Positions 44,085 through 58,592 of a stretch of DNA of 64,000 nucleotides are shown piece after piece. Both the position numbers and the translations under genes were made by a program. Position 1 is the first letter of the stretch; the number at the start of each line of letters is the position of its first letter. The stretch comes from Corticium candelabrum (taxonomy: Eukaryota; Porifera; Homoscleromorpha; Homosclerophorida; Plakinidae), in assembly GCF_963422355.1 (NCBI RefSeq), contig NC_085095.1:3506009-3570008 (forward strand), in the 5' to 3' direction. The notes below the pieces were generated by a model. It did no database searches. It was not told where the DNA came from and saw only the letters and a program-made list of their open reading frames with translations.

Positions 44085-44290
44085 TAGTAATAATATTATT
44101 ATTAATAATAATAATAGTAATACAGTGCTTCTTGGATCAAGTCGGATCCTGCGTAAAGTCATGTCTTCTGTCTAGACAGACATGATGGTCTAAGCACCTC
44201 TGAGGCAGGGTTTGCTTTCGGTGCTTACCAGTGACCTTATGAATCAGACTGATCTGGTTGAGCACAACATAATAATAATCAAATATAATC
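44085..44290 (+). repeat. Short interspersed repeat, longer copy
   Basis: Between TAA-rich tracts: AATACAGTGCTTCTTGGATC... to ...GATCTGGTTGAGCACAACATAATAAT. The two ends match the reverse complement of 1475-1548, with a ~130-bp centre not present there. Non-coding; family unknown. Confidence 0.5.
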
Positions 44291-44318
44291 AAATATATCA
44301 TTCATCATTCATTCATTC

Positions 44319-44319
<1 letters not shown>

Positions 44320-44352
<33 letters not shown>
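44320..44352. repeat. (AAT)n microsatellite
   Basis: A trinucleotide run of about eleven AAT units beside the short interspersed repeat. Confidence 0.93.
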
Positions 44353-44920
44353 TTTTGATTCATACCGCTACAGGTACATGTACAGTGCCCTAGGCAAGAC
44401 AAGATACATAAGCGTAACAAGTAAAAATAGGTAGCCATGCATAGAAGAGTAAACATAAAAGAATAAATAGAAGAATAATCAGACATAAATTAAGGTTTAA
44501 TCCAGCTCTTGAAGTCTATGTAGGACAACACCATGACTCTTTTCCTTGTCTCATTGTCCACTGATTGCCACAGATTACCTTGAGTATTCAGAATAAACCC
44601 ACTCTCTAAGTCATTATGAACTGATCTTCATAAGAAGGAGAGCTGGCTGGCAAGCAATAGATGTGGAGCTTCCTGATAGGTTTGCCAAGAGTTTCCCCAC
44701 AATTCCCCATTCCTTGCACAGCATGGGATTGGTTAAGCAGTTCTTTAATTAAGTGTTGTGGCAACACAAGCCAGAAATGGATGTATGACTTGAGATGCTC
44801 GATTATGTCAAGGAGAATTTGCAATGCTAACAAAGGTGGCTGTAGCTCAATTATGAGGATTAATTATTACTGTTACTAAATTGTTACTAAACTGTTTTTG
44901 TGTGCCTTTCATTTTTTGCA

Positions 44921-46309
44921 GAGCACTTGGCAGTGGCTATGGAATTCAACGTCAGGCGTTGCTGGTAATGACAGACTATTGTCTATAAGCATGGTAAAGG
45001 AGCTGTTTTTCGCAGATTCTTCTGAAAAGTTGCTTGCTGCTAAACAAAGAATTGACAGTAATGTAAAAGTTCAGCAAAACATTAAAGTTTCGAAACAGGT
45101 TGCAGTGCTATTGGGAAAGGCGTGAAGAATGGTGTGTTAGCCTTAGAAAAGATTTTATAACTCGAGGAAACAACACAAATATCTACTCCGAGGCAGCAAT
45201 TCACATTACCAAAGATATAGTATTTGATCGACTGAAGGCCTACAACAGTATCCAGATGTTCCAATTTGTTACAACAACAATGGATCTCTACTACAAACAG
45301 CGTTTGCTTTCTCTGGCTAACAATCGTCTTGACAACTTCGTTGCTCTTCAATTTACCATTTCATGTAGCACAGCAGATACAGTTTCATCTCATACCATCC
45401 AAGCCACTGACTCAGATGACGTATTTCACGTTCAAAGTAGAACAGACAATCAACAAACATGGAAAGTGGATTTGACTGTAAGAACTTGTACCTGTCCACG
45501 AGGAAGAAACGGTCAGCCATGTGGGCATCAGCTGGCAGCTTCATTAAAATACAAACGTCACTCTTTAAATAAAATACCAACATCATCAGTATGTGGCCGC
45601 CAACTGTATGCCAAAATAGCAATCGGAGAGGCAGCACTACCAGTTGCATTCTACAGACATCTGCACCAGAAAGAAGAAGACACCTATGTGAAAGATCTAG
45701 GGATGCAACCAGAGTGGAGTAAAAGAACCGAAACATTTCCAAGCTCTCAACACACAGAAATTGAAGACCAAGAAACAACTATTGACTATGAACCTGCATC
45801 ACCAGAATCTGATCATGCAAGTGAAGACCCACAGCAACATCAGAGCCACACCACCTCTAGCAATTTTTGAAGACACTCTAACAGATTTGACATACGTCAT
45901 GACAGACATTAAGAAAGGATTGGCAAGTAGGGACACTGTATTTACAACAGCTATACAAGAATTTTGCAGCCAGTACAAAAAAATTAGACGTGCTGATGGC
46001 AAAAAGAAATCTTACACAAAGCCATTGTTAATATCTGCTCTGCACAACTTTGGAAAGGGACACGGACGTAAAATCAGAAGCAACAAATGCACCATTACAG
46101 TACAACCAACAACTGTAAGCAGACGAGCCATTAAAAAGTGTGGAGGAAAACCTCTTGAGGCTGGTCGTCCATCATTAATGCAGAGAAAATCAAACAATAC
46201 CAACATGAAAAACTTATGTCGTCACATTCTATCAAAAAGAAAGCTCTGGTCAAAAAGAGTTCACAGTCTTCAAACAAGTATTGATAATAGGAGACAGAAC
46301 GCTTGCTAA
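44921..46309 (+). pseudogene. MULE transposase, C-terminal part with SWIM zinc finger, frameshifted
   Basis: Starts after an acceptor-like TTTTTTGCAG|A. The first frame reads STWQWLWNST...MVKELFFADSSEKLLAAKQRI, a segment found after the catalytic core. Near 45065-45090 the frame changes to FRNRLQCYWERREEWCVS, then RGNNTNIYSEAAI, VFDRLKAYN, FVTTTMDLYYKQRL and the SWIM finger CTCPRGRNGQPCGH (45488-45530), typical of MULE transposases. A second change near 45840 is needed to reach the C-terminal segment RSNKCTITVQPTTVSRR and EAGRPS (about 46070-46170). With two frame changes and no N-terminal core the gene is inactive; introns explaining the shifts are less likely. Confidence 0.72.
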
Positions 46310-47787
<1,478 letters not shown>

Positions 47788-48299
47788 ACTTAGTAGTTGT
47801 GAAATAGAATTAAATTACCTGAGTACTTTGCACTTTTCTGCATATTATTTAATTAATTGCACACAGGAAATAAATTTGCAATAAATAGTACATGATTTGA
47901 TGTATGCAGTGCATGCAACAGTGTCAATATTGACGCATAAATCGCACCCGAAAAAAGACTTTATGCAAACTGAAAATTTGCTTAACAGCGAAGAATAGTA
48001 ATTATAAATGACTTTACCTGTCGCCTAATTTATTGAAGTTGATTTGTACCGAGAAAACCACGTTCAGCAGACGACAAAAACTGACGACAAAAAATATGAC
48101 GTTCAGCAGACGACAAAAACCGCGCAGGTTACTGCTCGAAAGGTGCGCAAAAAGACAGCAGTTCGTTTATGTCAAAATCGCGGTTGCAAGATGTCTATTG
48201 ACTGCCGAGCCTCGTACTCCCAGACCACTGGAAAAGCGCAAGGAAGTGCATACGGGAACAGCTAAAGCCACACCCAACGGGGCCAAAAAAAAAATTCGC
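47788..48299. repeat. MULE right terminal inverted repeat
   Basis: Reverse complement of the left TIR from ACTTAGTAGTTGTGAAATAG to AATTCGC. About 20 bp longer than the left arm because GACGTTCAGCAGACGACAAA is repeated at 48059 and 48099. Confidence 0.93.
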
Positions 48300-48368
48300 C
48301 AGATCGGGACGGGAGATCAAAAAACCGGCCCGACTGAAGGACTATGTTATTTATTAAAAGAGGAGAGA

Positions 48369-48560
48369 TGTGATAGTAGTGACTCTATTACTTTAAGACT
48401 TGGAGCATGCGTAGTACAAGGTATGCTAAAGAGCGGAACAGCGAGTAACTTTAGTAGCTGTGTTGAGTTGCGTTACTAGAAACTATAATACAACTGAAGC
48501 ATTACAGTTTGCGCCTAAAGTAAAGTTCTACGGTTATCGGATGATAAAAATAGCAACACA
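48369..48560 (+). repeat. 3' LTR of the gypsy remnant (192 bp, copy B)
   Basis: TGTGAT...CAACACA after a purine tract; same length as the copy A LTR and separated from its coding part by the MULE. Confidence 0.65.
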
Positions 48561-50079
48561 TCTTGCTACGGATCTTTCTTATACGATGGTGCGTCAACAT
48601 ACCACAAGACCATAAAGTGCACCTGCAAACGAATTACCACACTGTTGATGCCTTTGTTGGTTCTAACGATGAAGCACGTGGAAGACCTCCCTGATTTCCA
48701 TTGTTTCAGGTGAGGTGATTGACACTGATGTGAAGTCGAGTTTCTGCTATGGTTGCAGTCTGTCGGAGGCTAGGAAAGGCACAGAAGCATACACAGCATC
48801 GGTTGCTACGCACAGATCTGTGAATAGCTATGGAATCAGATCTACTGAAAGACATGGTTGGCTGTAAAGAAGACCTCTTTAACAAACGCGTGTTGCACTA
48901 TGCCAGCAGCGTGCGCCGTACGCGATAACAGCCAGTACTGGTTTAGGCAGAGGACTAGGCTTATATCATTGGTTGATACTCTGAGACTGCCCACACTTTT
49001 CTTCACCCACATTGCTGCCAAATTGCAGCCAATACCCAGTGGGCTGAGCTAGCTCGCCTTATCTGCCTCGGAAACCGAGATTGATGATTTCCACCCGCAG
49101 AGCTGCAGTATCAAGAACCCGCCGTTTCTGATTTCTTCTTTACAACCGCATCAGCAAGTTCATCGACATATATTATGTGGAAATCCTTGAGACCAATCAC
49201 TCCTGGTTCAAGTTTGAATGGCAGCACCGTGAAAGTGCAGATGCATGTGTAATGCACTCTCCATGGTTTAATGATGCGCCTTTCATCCACTTGTGGACTT
49301 CCTGACAACGACGTCTTCTCCAGCCAGAATTGACCTCTAGCTGCCCAGCACGAATTGAATGGTAGCATAAGACGTCCTACAGCACTTGCTCAATAGACGA
49401 TATTAGGGGCGGAGCTTCTAGAGCATGCGCAATCTCGAGGGTAACACGCACCTTTAGCCGATCTCGCTGTACATGAAGTCCCACGTTATCGGGTCTGCTT
49501 CTGAACCGTAGATCATCTTGCCGTTGACTAGGCTTTGTAAGTGAGTTCACTACTTACCATTTCGTGCATCTTGTGAGAGAATTTGCCTGCGTAGAAACGC
49601 GTAGGAAGCCATTTCTTGAGTACTGCTTCTCGAGTGTAAGAGACTGCAATTCAAGCTAAAGTTGCCTGATTCACACTATAAACAGATATACGTGGGGTGG
49701 AAGCACAGACTACTAATTGCCTAGCGTTGGATTAGTTTTGGCGTGTGAAATCATGCCACCTGAAACCCATTTGGGGTAACCAGACATGTAAGATGTTCCC
49801 CGCTATTTCTAGGCAGTCTAGCTTGCTTCTGTATATAATTCAATGTAGGTTCATACTAACTGGAATTAACTCCCTTTTAAATCTTTGCCTCCAAAATAAA
49901 CATATTAATTAAAACTTGTTAATTGCCAGTTGGTAGCGTATGGATGGATATTTTGTTGCAATGTTTTACCATGTTGCATAGATGTTCATAAAATTGCCTT
50001 GATGTGATAGAAAAATAATCCCTAAGGTAGTTTAATTAATCAAATTAAAACACAATCTGTGGATATGGTACTATTGTTT
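48561..50079. other. Stretch without recognised genes (copy B)
   Basis: Equivalent to 12989-14511. It contains only the small minus-strand ORF listed next; the rest is unrecognised. Confidence 0.4.
49111..49368 (-). CDS. Small ORF of unknown function (86 codons, copy B only)
   Basis: Open in copy B, closed in copy A by TAT-to-TAA at the equivalent codon. The product has mixed composition (WAARGQFWLEKTSL, IKPWRVHYTC, HIIYVDELADAVVKKK) without low complexity, and could be an exon fragment of an old gene or transposon. No homology recognised. Confidence 0.2.
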   Translation of the reverse strand: MLPFNSCWAARGQFWLEKTSLSGSPQVDERRIIKPWRVHYTCICTFTVLPFKLEPGVIGLKDFHIIYVDELADAVVKKKSETAGS

Positions 50080-50476
50080 AACGTGTTATTTTCGGTGTTA
50101 CTTCTATTTTCGGTAAATTCGATGTGACTTCTCCTTATCTACAGTAAGATAATACCTAAATTTTCTAAGTTCTGTACTTCACGTGCAGAAGGCACCGATA
50201 GAATGGAAGTAACACGGATACTTCACAAACTCCCAGAAGTTTGCGCAGAGCAAGGAAAACCTGCTTGGAGAAACAACGAGCCTCCATGAGCAACCGACAA
50301 ACGCAAGAGCCAAGGTGCACCATTCATGACACCATACGTAGTGGGCAAGCGGTACTACATCTCAGGTGACGTCCAAATTTCTTCTACTTTTCTGCCACAC
50401 CGAAATTTGGTTATACCGAAAGGTATTTGCTCTGAGTTACCGAAATTTTAAAACACCGAAAATATAAACACGTTAT
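50080..50476. repeat. MITE-like inverted-repeat element (copy B)
   Basis: Same element as 14512-14907. The right end retains ...AAATATAAACACGTTATA, which copy A has shortened by about six bases, so here the outer inverted repeat TAACGTGTT is complete on both sides. Confidence 0.58.
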
Positions 50477-50778
50477 ACAGTATTGTACACATGCATCAAC
50501 CTACATGTAACTTATGTTCTGTTGGTCTGTTGACTGATGGCATAAACAATAATTCACTACATGGCTTGGAAGCATAGCCAGGGGATTGAGATCTAGAAGA
50601 TAAAGCTTGATAAGTGATGTCGTACAGTCACATCCATATTATAATATTTGAAGTATGGGCTGCAGTAGCTAGACCATCAATAGGTATAAGCGTTTAGGAG
50701 GTTGCCACCTTCCAAACATGCCGAAAATAATGATTTGAAGTTTTCTCTAGCATGAGACCAAAGGAACTTCGTTGGCTG

Positions 50779-51138
50779 TACACTCAAACCTCCCTAATCA
50801 GGACAGTATGGGACCAGCCGCTGTCCGGATAGAGATAGCTACCGCGCGTTATATCCTTGGAATCCCAGACCATTTTAATGCAAGGTTTGGTAAACGTCAT
50901 ACCATTCCTGCATACAGTATGCGTACAGTACACACTTATACTACACTGTAACGTACATGTGTACTTTGAACTACCGTTACATACGCGTTCTCCTAAACAC
51001 TGTGTAATAGTCAGGAGGGCTTGAGAATTGAGTGTTTATACGGGGAGTTTCTTGCCAAATGCCCTAAGACCTGAAATGCCCTGTTTAAAAGTGTCCGGTC
51101 TAGGGAGGTGTCCGGATGAACGGAAGAGTAATTACAGT
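50779..51138. repeat. Possible Tigger/pogo-type MITE (copy B)
   Basis: Same as 15211-15570, with small differences. Confidence 0.4.
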
Positions 51139-51605
51139 TTAACACCTTAATAAAAATTGTTACTCAATCCTATATTTGTGCATCTTTCGGAATCTTGTGG
51201 TAATGGAACAATGCCAATTATTTCGTAGTTCAAAGGAGAGCTATGTATTTGCAACAAACATAAGGAAACAATATATCCAAAAGGTCGTTCTGCCTGGTTC
51301 TTTCTCAGTAGACAATGAGCCTGGTGTAAATTGAACAAGTACACCTCAACAACAGCTACAAGTAGGAATCGCACAACTGAAGCATGCATGACAATGCATA
51401 TAGTAACCAATTAAATGAAAATGGACCATTGGTATTCATGTCTTGATACTCCATCACTGTGAGTACCCGTCCAGGGAGTACACAAGAGCATTCTCAATCC
51501 CAATTTGTCAGGCATAGGGAGGTCATTGGCTACTGCGAACATAAACAAACTGGCAAGAGCCATCTGCAAAGTCCCTGATCTCATGCTGAAAGCAACTGAC
51601 TGCCT

Positions 51606-53445
51606 TTGCAAGACACGAAGCTAAGAGTGTCCACACCATTATCCAATTGTGTTCTGAGGAATACACCACTCTCAGAATTAGCTAGTTTAAAAATTGAGAC
51701 TGTGGCAGACAAGTTAGCAGGTTCTGCTTCAACTTTCTGGAAGTTGTACACTGCAGCTGCATGCTCACAGTGGCAGTCGCCTACTATGTGGAGCAGTCTT
51801 TTAACTCGTCTTACTATGGCTGCTGGTTGTCTCCTGAAAACAAGAAATCAGCGCTTGTCTGTCCTGCAGTACATTATAAATATAGTCATGCATAATTCAG
51901 GAGCCAAGATAGCATTTAGAAGGCTAACCAGGCTTGGCCTGGCAATGCCTCATAAACGAGCTCTTGTAAACCTTCAGCAAACAGCCAGCACCAACCTCTT
52001 GTGCGCTTGCATTTTGGTAGTGATCAGCTCACTGCTGAGCATCCACGAAACTAAACAGGGGCTGCAATCAATGGTCTGGTGCCACATAAGAGACTGGAAG
52101 CACTCTTGCCACATGCAGAAGACTTTCACTGCATAATGAATTTTTTCAATTTAATCTATGCAAAATTCTACAAGACAAATAGCAGTCGTGACTTGGGCAC
52201 AATATTCAATCTCCGAAACAAACTGGATCGAAGAAATGTTTCCTGTGACACAAACAACTATAGAGCATGCAATAGCTTTCTTCAAGATGTCTTAGACGGG
52301 TATGTCATTGCTTGTGCTTTGCAACATATTGGTATGAGGAGCCCAGAGGACATGCTGTTCCACCAGGATTTCCTGATCATCAACGGGAAGAGTGGTTTCA
52401 TGGAGAGATCATCAAATTGTCAATAAGTTTGTTCTGCAGTGGGAACATCTGGAAAAAGATAATGTTAGCTTCCATAAGTCTGTTCAGAAAGAATAGCCAT
52501 CAGAACAAGCCCAAACAGTACTTGATAGACTTAGTGAGAGTGAGCCACTTGGTGCAAAGCAGTCAGAGCCACTACATCAGCATTCCACTACATCAGCAGT
52601 AGTTGTAGCACAAGAACAGAAACCTCTACAACATGATCCAATGTCATCAACTGTACAACAGACACCTCGAAATCCCATGCACGCGCGAAGTTTTCCATGT
52701 CATGTAACTAACTACTTCTGGCCAAAGCTTCTCTTCAGCTGATAGCAGAAGGTGTCATAAGCAAATAGCACATTGTCTGACTCATGCTCCTTCAGACCTA
52801 GTTCAAACCCAAGTGTCAGATAGACTGTGCAGTCAAGAACAACAGTACAATGACGACCATGTTTTCAACTATAGCTGCAATTTTATGAAAATGGCTGTGT
52901 TAGAGCGTGACTTCCAAGATGCAGTCCATGAAATGGATGGACAAAGGCTATTACCAACATGGAAATTTAAAATGCTTCACTTCAAAGATGCATGTAGAAC
53001 TAAATATGGCTTGAAAGCATTTCTTTTTCAAGCTGATCAGCTGGCTTCGATCTTCTCAACCCATGGGATGCTTACAGGCGGCTGTGGAATATAACACTCA
53101 ACTTGCAATGGTGGTTTTGGTAGAAACATACCCTTGGACTTGAGGGTGGAGCACAACAACAATTTCATCAATGATATGATAAGAAACCAGGGTGCTAATG
53201 TGTCATTCCAGTCAGCACAACAAGTAACCAGAGCATCAATGGGTTTAGAGTCTGTTCTCACCAACCTCGAGAACATTCTAGCCATTGCTGATGAATCAAA
53301 TAAACACGCTGCTGTGGATAGGAAGAAGGATGTTCTCTTGATAGCAAAGGAAGGAGGGGGAAATGCCAGGAAGCAGACCAGGTCAAGAGCACACAAATCT
53401 TTTCCATTAATGAAATACGATGTGCTGCACCAACTGAATCCTTGA
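51606..53445 (+). pseudogene. DUF6589-family gene, decayed (copy B)
   Basis: Same order of blocks as in copy A. The middle blocks are in better frame here (52079-52426 reads IYAKFY...NLRNKLDRRNV and on through the HIGMRSPED segment without a break), because the 29-bp duplication is absent and ACAAACAAC restores the frame. In return, GAA becomes TAA at about 53092, cutting off the C-terminal GRN-(I/M)DLRVEHNN block. Confidence 0.7.
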
Positions 53446-53866
53446 AAGTTATCCCAGTGGATTCGCAACGATGAGAAAGCACTGGCCAAAGTTCAGCATT
53501 TGGAATCACTAAAAACACTAACAAGTACTTGATTCTGTTGGCAGTTTGGTAGGGAATAGAATTTATGGTATATGTTGCACCTACAGAAAAATATGTATAC
53601 TTTTTCACATGATGTAGACTTTCAGTTTGTATAGATTTCTGAGTTTACTATGTTATGACTTTTGACATGTTGATTGATAGTACACAGGTCAAGTGCTGCT
53701 ATGATGTTGTACACATGACATTTTACTGTATATGTATACTGAGTTTGTACAATTCACACATACCTGTCCCGATTAATTCAAATCCTTTAAATTTATTAAA
53801 CCTCATTAAGTATAGTTAGAATGTTCTGTGCATGCTCAATAATAAAGAAATAATAAAGAACTTGAA

Positions 53867-54388
53867 AAGAGCCAACGAAAGCAGTGGTTAAAGAAATGTT
53901 CTCCAGCACATGATGCACTGAAGTCGGTAGTCCTAAACAAAAAGCTTTTGAAAGACCTTGACAAGCTAACTGACTTCAGCCACACTGGTAATTCGGAAGT
54001 GTACCATGCTCTTCTCACAAAATATTGTCCCAAGAGGCAACATTTCAGCTACATCGGGATGCTTGCAAGAACACAGCTGGCTGCACTTGATCATAACCAC
54101 AACACAGGAAGAGGAGAACCTACTACAAGTAGTGGAGAAATGAGATCCAAGGTGGCTTTCCCCAAACCTACCAAGATCTGGGTTGCAAAACCCATCACTG
54201 AATCAAAGAGCTATGGCTATCTGCAAGGAATCCTTAAAGCAGTTCTACATAAACGACAGCTGAATCCACAACCTCTTCGAAAACACAAAGCCAGACAACC
54301 TCCAGTGATTTTGCCAGCCAGCATTGCCACCTGTGAAAGACCACTCAAGGAAACTGTTGTTAGTGCTCGTAAAACAACGTTTACGTAG
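53867..54388 (+). pseudogene. DDE transposase C-terminal fragment, Kolobok-like (copy B)
   Basis: Open frame with the same blocks as 18325-18846 (LNKKLLKDLDKLTDFSHTG, KYCPKRQHFSY, LARTQLAALDHN) and a few substitutions (YKVVF to SKVAF). No catalytic part upstream. Confidence 0.5.
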
Positions 54389-54497
54389 AACATACACCTA
54401 TGACATATATGCTATAGCAGGTGTAAGATGGAACATTAGTTGACACAGATTTTTAGAATTAGGTAGTTACATACAATATTGTCAAAATCTTATCTAA

Positions 54498-55083
54498 TCA
54501 TGGTTCATGCTCCCTAAACCCCACATACACTTCGCCTTCTCCTGGGAAAGAATAGAAAAAAACTACACATGACGGTGTGTCCATTCTAACATGCCTGCCC
54601 AGTCTCTTATGAGCCCAATCTGTGAACTGCCTGTATGCTGTCAACCTCAAAAGCCTGTAAAGTGAAAGACAATAGACAACAAACAAAATGGCACTGCCGT
54701 ACGCACTTGTATCAAGTAACTTGTGATTCAGAGGTTCTGTGAAGAAATCTTCAGTGACATCTACCACTGCGGACACAGCAGTGCGCAGAACGTTGTAGTT
54801 GAGGCAGACAAGCTCAAAAGTTGCGTGTTCTACCACAAACAGTAAACCTTAGGGTCTGTAGCTTAGCGCGTCCAACTCTTGGCAGCAAAGGCAGTGGACA
54901 TGACGACCCACTGACCGCATGTGCACCAGTCTGAGCTGACCAAGCGCTTGGGGTTTCTGTCCCCTGTGTCCGAATCAATTTCATGAGAGTTTTACGAACT
55001 CGAACTGCTCTCAGCGTCATCACGTTCCGGCTCAAAACTGTACGGAAGATACGCCATATACACTGATGACAACATTTGCGCAA
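54498..55083 (-). pseudogene. P2X7-type zinc-domain gene fragment, frameshifted (copy B)
   Basis: Same gene as 18956-19540. An extra base in CTTAGGGTCT (about 54848) splits it into an N-terminal and a C-terminal frame. The C-terminal zinc-domain half (EHATFELVCLN to GEVYVGF) and the predicted 72-bp intron are unchanged. Confidence 0.6.
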
Positions 55084-55349
55084 TCGGTAAGGTATTCCTA
55101 CGTCGTCATCTCAAAACGCCGATTACGATAGGGTTATCCCCCCCCCCCCTTAGAAGCTCAATTTGTCCGCCCAGAAAGAGTTGTATTAAGAAAGAAAAGT
55201 ACCAATAGAATCAGGGCACTTAGTACTATCATGAGAACGTTACTTGTATTTTCGAGGGAGTTCCCCTTTAATAGATACTATGGTGAAGCAGAGAACACAT
55301 ACAGAATTTGACAAATTCAGCATTTCAGAATAATTTGTTTTGCCGCTTT

Positions 55350-56068
55350 TGACCGAGTCATTTCGTCAATTAAGGAAAGATTTGATCAACCAAGCTACAA
55401 AGTTTACTGTTAACTTCACAATTTGTTGTTGAATGCTGTCTCCGGAAATGAATTTGAGTCAGATTTCCGTAAGGTGATAGTTGCTTATAGAGATGACTTT
55501 GATCAAGATCTTTTAGCTCACCAACTTGAGATCATTCAAACTCGTTTGCAAGAGAGCAGGAGAAGCAGTTTACAATTTCCGATGTCAAGTCCTTTGTTCT
55601 CAATCTCGGAGAAGGCCGTAAACTGCTGTCTGAAGTCGAGACAGTACTAAGACTTCTGGTTATGCCAACAACAAACGCAACAAGCGAAAGGTCGTTTTGT
55701 GCACTGAAGATAGTAAAGACCTACCTTCGTTCAACAATGAAGCAAGAAAGGCTCAATAATATTATGACGTTGCATGTGCATAAAGACTAAACAAGTGCTG
55801 CAATGACTTTGTAACCGGTAATGAGCATAGATTGGGAGTTTTTGGCTTATTCAAATAGATTGCAAAATATGTAAAAAAAATTAAAGCTAATTTTGAAACT
55901 AATGGGAGAATTTCAATAGATTGTTTGCCGGACCACCAGATGTTTCTTTCGGCCGGGCCTGTCTAATAGACCTGGTAACTAATAAATAGATTCACTAGAA
56001 TAGAGACTGTTGACTGACATGGAGGTCCACTAGAGACCGACCCATAAAATGCCCCAGGTACGCCCCTG
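55350..56068 (+). pseudogene. hAT transposon remnant, 3' end (copy B)
   Basis: Equivalent to 19800-20519 and slightly better preserved at the start, where copy B has an extra AATTAAGGAAAG segment (about 55367-55378) encoding the expected KERFDQPSYK region. Ends in the hAT terminus TACGCCCCTG at 56068. Confidence 0.72.
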
Positions 56069-56299
56069 CCCCTGCACTGAACGCACTCCAGAAATTCTTA
56101 TCAAACAACCAAAGATTGTAACTCCCCAAGGCCCCGGGGCTTCTAGTCAATGAATGAAAATAGCTAGACGTTTCCAACACCAAATACGTCTAGAGATCAA
56201 CCATTAGTTATTGTATTTTAGGTTTCACACAGTGGACACAAAAAAGAAACAGAAGGATCTCCTGTGAGTTGCTCATGTCATAAATTAATGCAGAAATGA

Positions 56300-56470
56300 A
56301 TGCAATATATTGCTCTGCAGGTGAAGTACAAAGACATTGTTTTGACGGATTTACTTTGCTCCGCATCTCCTCCACAGAAATATGCGCGGAAGCTATTAAA
56401 TGAAGTCTACACAAAGGAAGAGCCGGCTTCGGGTCTTTTTAATAAAGTAGGCTTTAGTGCAAAAGGAGTT
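56300..56470 (+). pseudogene. Possible BEN-domain fragment (copy B)
   Basis: Partner of 20753-20980; one extra base in AAAAGGAG (about 56463) changes the frame after NKVGFSA. Confidence 0.28.
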
Positions 56471-56630
56471 CTTTCTCCAACAAGAAAGACCCGTATCTGG
56501 AGTACGTGTTATTTGTGTCAAAGAGGTAATAGATGTGTCTGCATGCATGCATACAAGTACATGTGTATACACATGCTTCTATCCTACTATATGTAAAATG
56601 GAGTAATACAAGGCTAAAGCGACGGCAACC

Positions 56631-57762
56631 AATGTTGATAAGTATCCACTGTGTGTGCCATCGACTAGCAGTGGTAGCAGCACAAGCAGGAAAGGATGTG
56701 TCTTTCATTGACAAGAAATTCAAGCCACGCCTGTCACAGCTCTTTTACTTCTACCTGAACAGCCCTGTCCGCATGTCGGGCCAGAAAGTAATCCAAGAGC
56801 TTCCAGAATCCCCCTCACTTAAGCTAAAAAGGCTTGTGATACAAGATGGTTGTCTCACGGAAGTGCCTGCCGCACACTGAAGGTACTGCCAGCAGTACTT
56901 GTCAGCTTAGGCCGAGAAGCGGAAGAGAGAGGAGATGCCCTTGCTCATGGTCTCAGCAAGGTTGTGAGGCAATATAATTTCATGCCACCTTATATGATGT
57001 GCGATGTTCTTCCAGCTATTACTCGGCTAAGCTGTGTTCTGCAATCTACTAGGATTGACCTTTGACAACTTCATAAGTTGGTCTCTTCTACCATTCGTTC
57101 TCTTAAAATGCTCCGGACAAATCGAAGTTTCCAGCTGGACAAGCTCTACGCTTACCTCGAAGAATCATTGTCACAGAGCAACATTAGTGTGACCCCAGCT
57201 ATGAAGCAACAGTTTTACGAACAAATCTTTCTCCGTTTATCGACGCACTCTGTAGTCACATCTAGGAGCGCTTACCTGATACTGCTATCTTTGCTAGTTT
57301 TCAGTCTTTGATCCTAGTAGATTGCCCATGTCACTGGAAGCAGTGTCGCAGAAACATGGAGACATCCTAGTGGACCAGCTCCAAGAGCAGTATGGAGGAC
57401 AAAACGGAGTCATCAATGAAAGCGATCTCAAGCCTGAATGGAATGAACTGCGATGCTACCTGCACATGCACTGTCATTCACACTCAATGTTAGAGGTATT
57501 GCAGCTGTTGGCCATGAGCACAACACTTCATTGCTCCTTTCCCAACTTTTCTAAGTTAGCAGAGGTTTGTCTCACTCTGACGATTCACACTGCCGACTGT
57601 GACAGCTTTATGCACAATGCGAAGAGTCAAGAGCCGCTAACGTCGTGAAATGACCAACAAACCACTCAAGCATTGCATGAGAATATCCATTGAGGGACCA
57701 CCTGAAAGAGTTTGACTTTGCCAGAGCAGTACATAGTTGGTCAAATCTCAAGCAAGGCATAT
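56631..57762 (+). pseudogene. ZNF862/KIAA1586-like hAT gene, decayed (copy B)
   Basis: Same blocks as 21084-22212. Here the stop at A:21656 is absent (AAG codon), giving an extra open segment at 57078-57311, but the frameshifts after PAAH and elsewhere remain. Confidence 0.72.
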
Positions 57763-58592
57763 CAGACTATCATAACATGAATAAACGTATGATAGTTAAT
57801 AGTCTCAATGTTACAATGACATTATGTGCTGATTTATGTCCATTTACAGTAGATTATAAATGATTACATCAGAACTACTAGTAATTTCAAGGGTCAACAT
57901 ATTTGAGGCCTGCCCGCTCAAATAAACCACTCCCTCAAGTGCCACGCTACTTTTCAATCCTGGGGCCTGATGCAGCTAATGTGTAAACATAAGCTAGAAA
58001 CACTACTATTTGTAGAGGACCATGCAGCTGATGTGTAAACATTGGCACTACACCATTTTATTGTCCATATGATATATGTATATGAATATTGACCACTGTT
58101 TCTGTTTGATATTTAGAATGCATCGAAAAGAAGTACGAAAGCAAGTTTCTCAACAAATCCAAACAAGCCATAAATCAGAGTCTGAATCGAAAGTGTAGAT
58201 ACACAGAAAAAAGAAGCTTAAGGTCAAATTACCAAGAAAATCAACTAATTATTGCTCCAGTGATGACGACTGCAATTAAGAAAGGGTATTGAGACATATA
58301 GACTTAAGTGCATGTATTGAACAGTACATGAGTTGAGTTATTATTGAGTTATGCAGTTATTGAGTTGAGTTTATAAAAGTACGTCAATAGAATCTATAAA
58401 ATTGAAATTTGATGTGCACTACATATATTAATTGGCGCACGCGTACATTCAAATAATTTTCTTACAAGATCCCAGCCCAGCAACAACATTCAAGATCGTG
58501 TCAGGAAATTCACCGAAATTGTCAATTAATTGCCAATTATTCCTATCAAGATCTTAGAATGAAGATCGTTGTGGGATCTCGCCCAAAAACTC
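57763..58592. other. Non-coding stretch (copy B)
   Basis: Equivalent to 22213-23040; nothing recognised. Confidence 0.4.
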
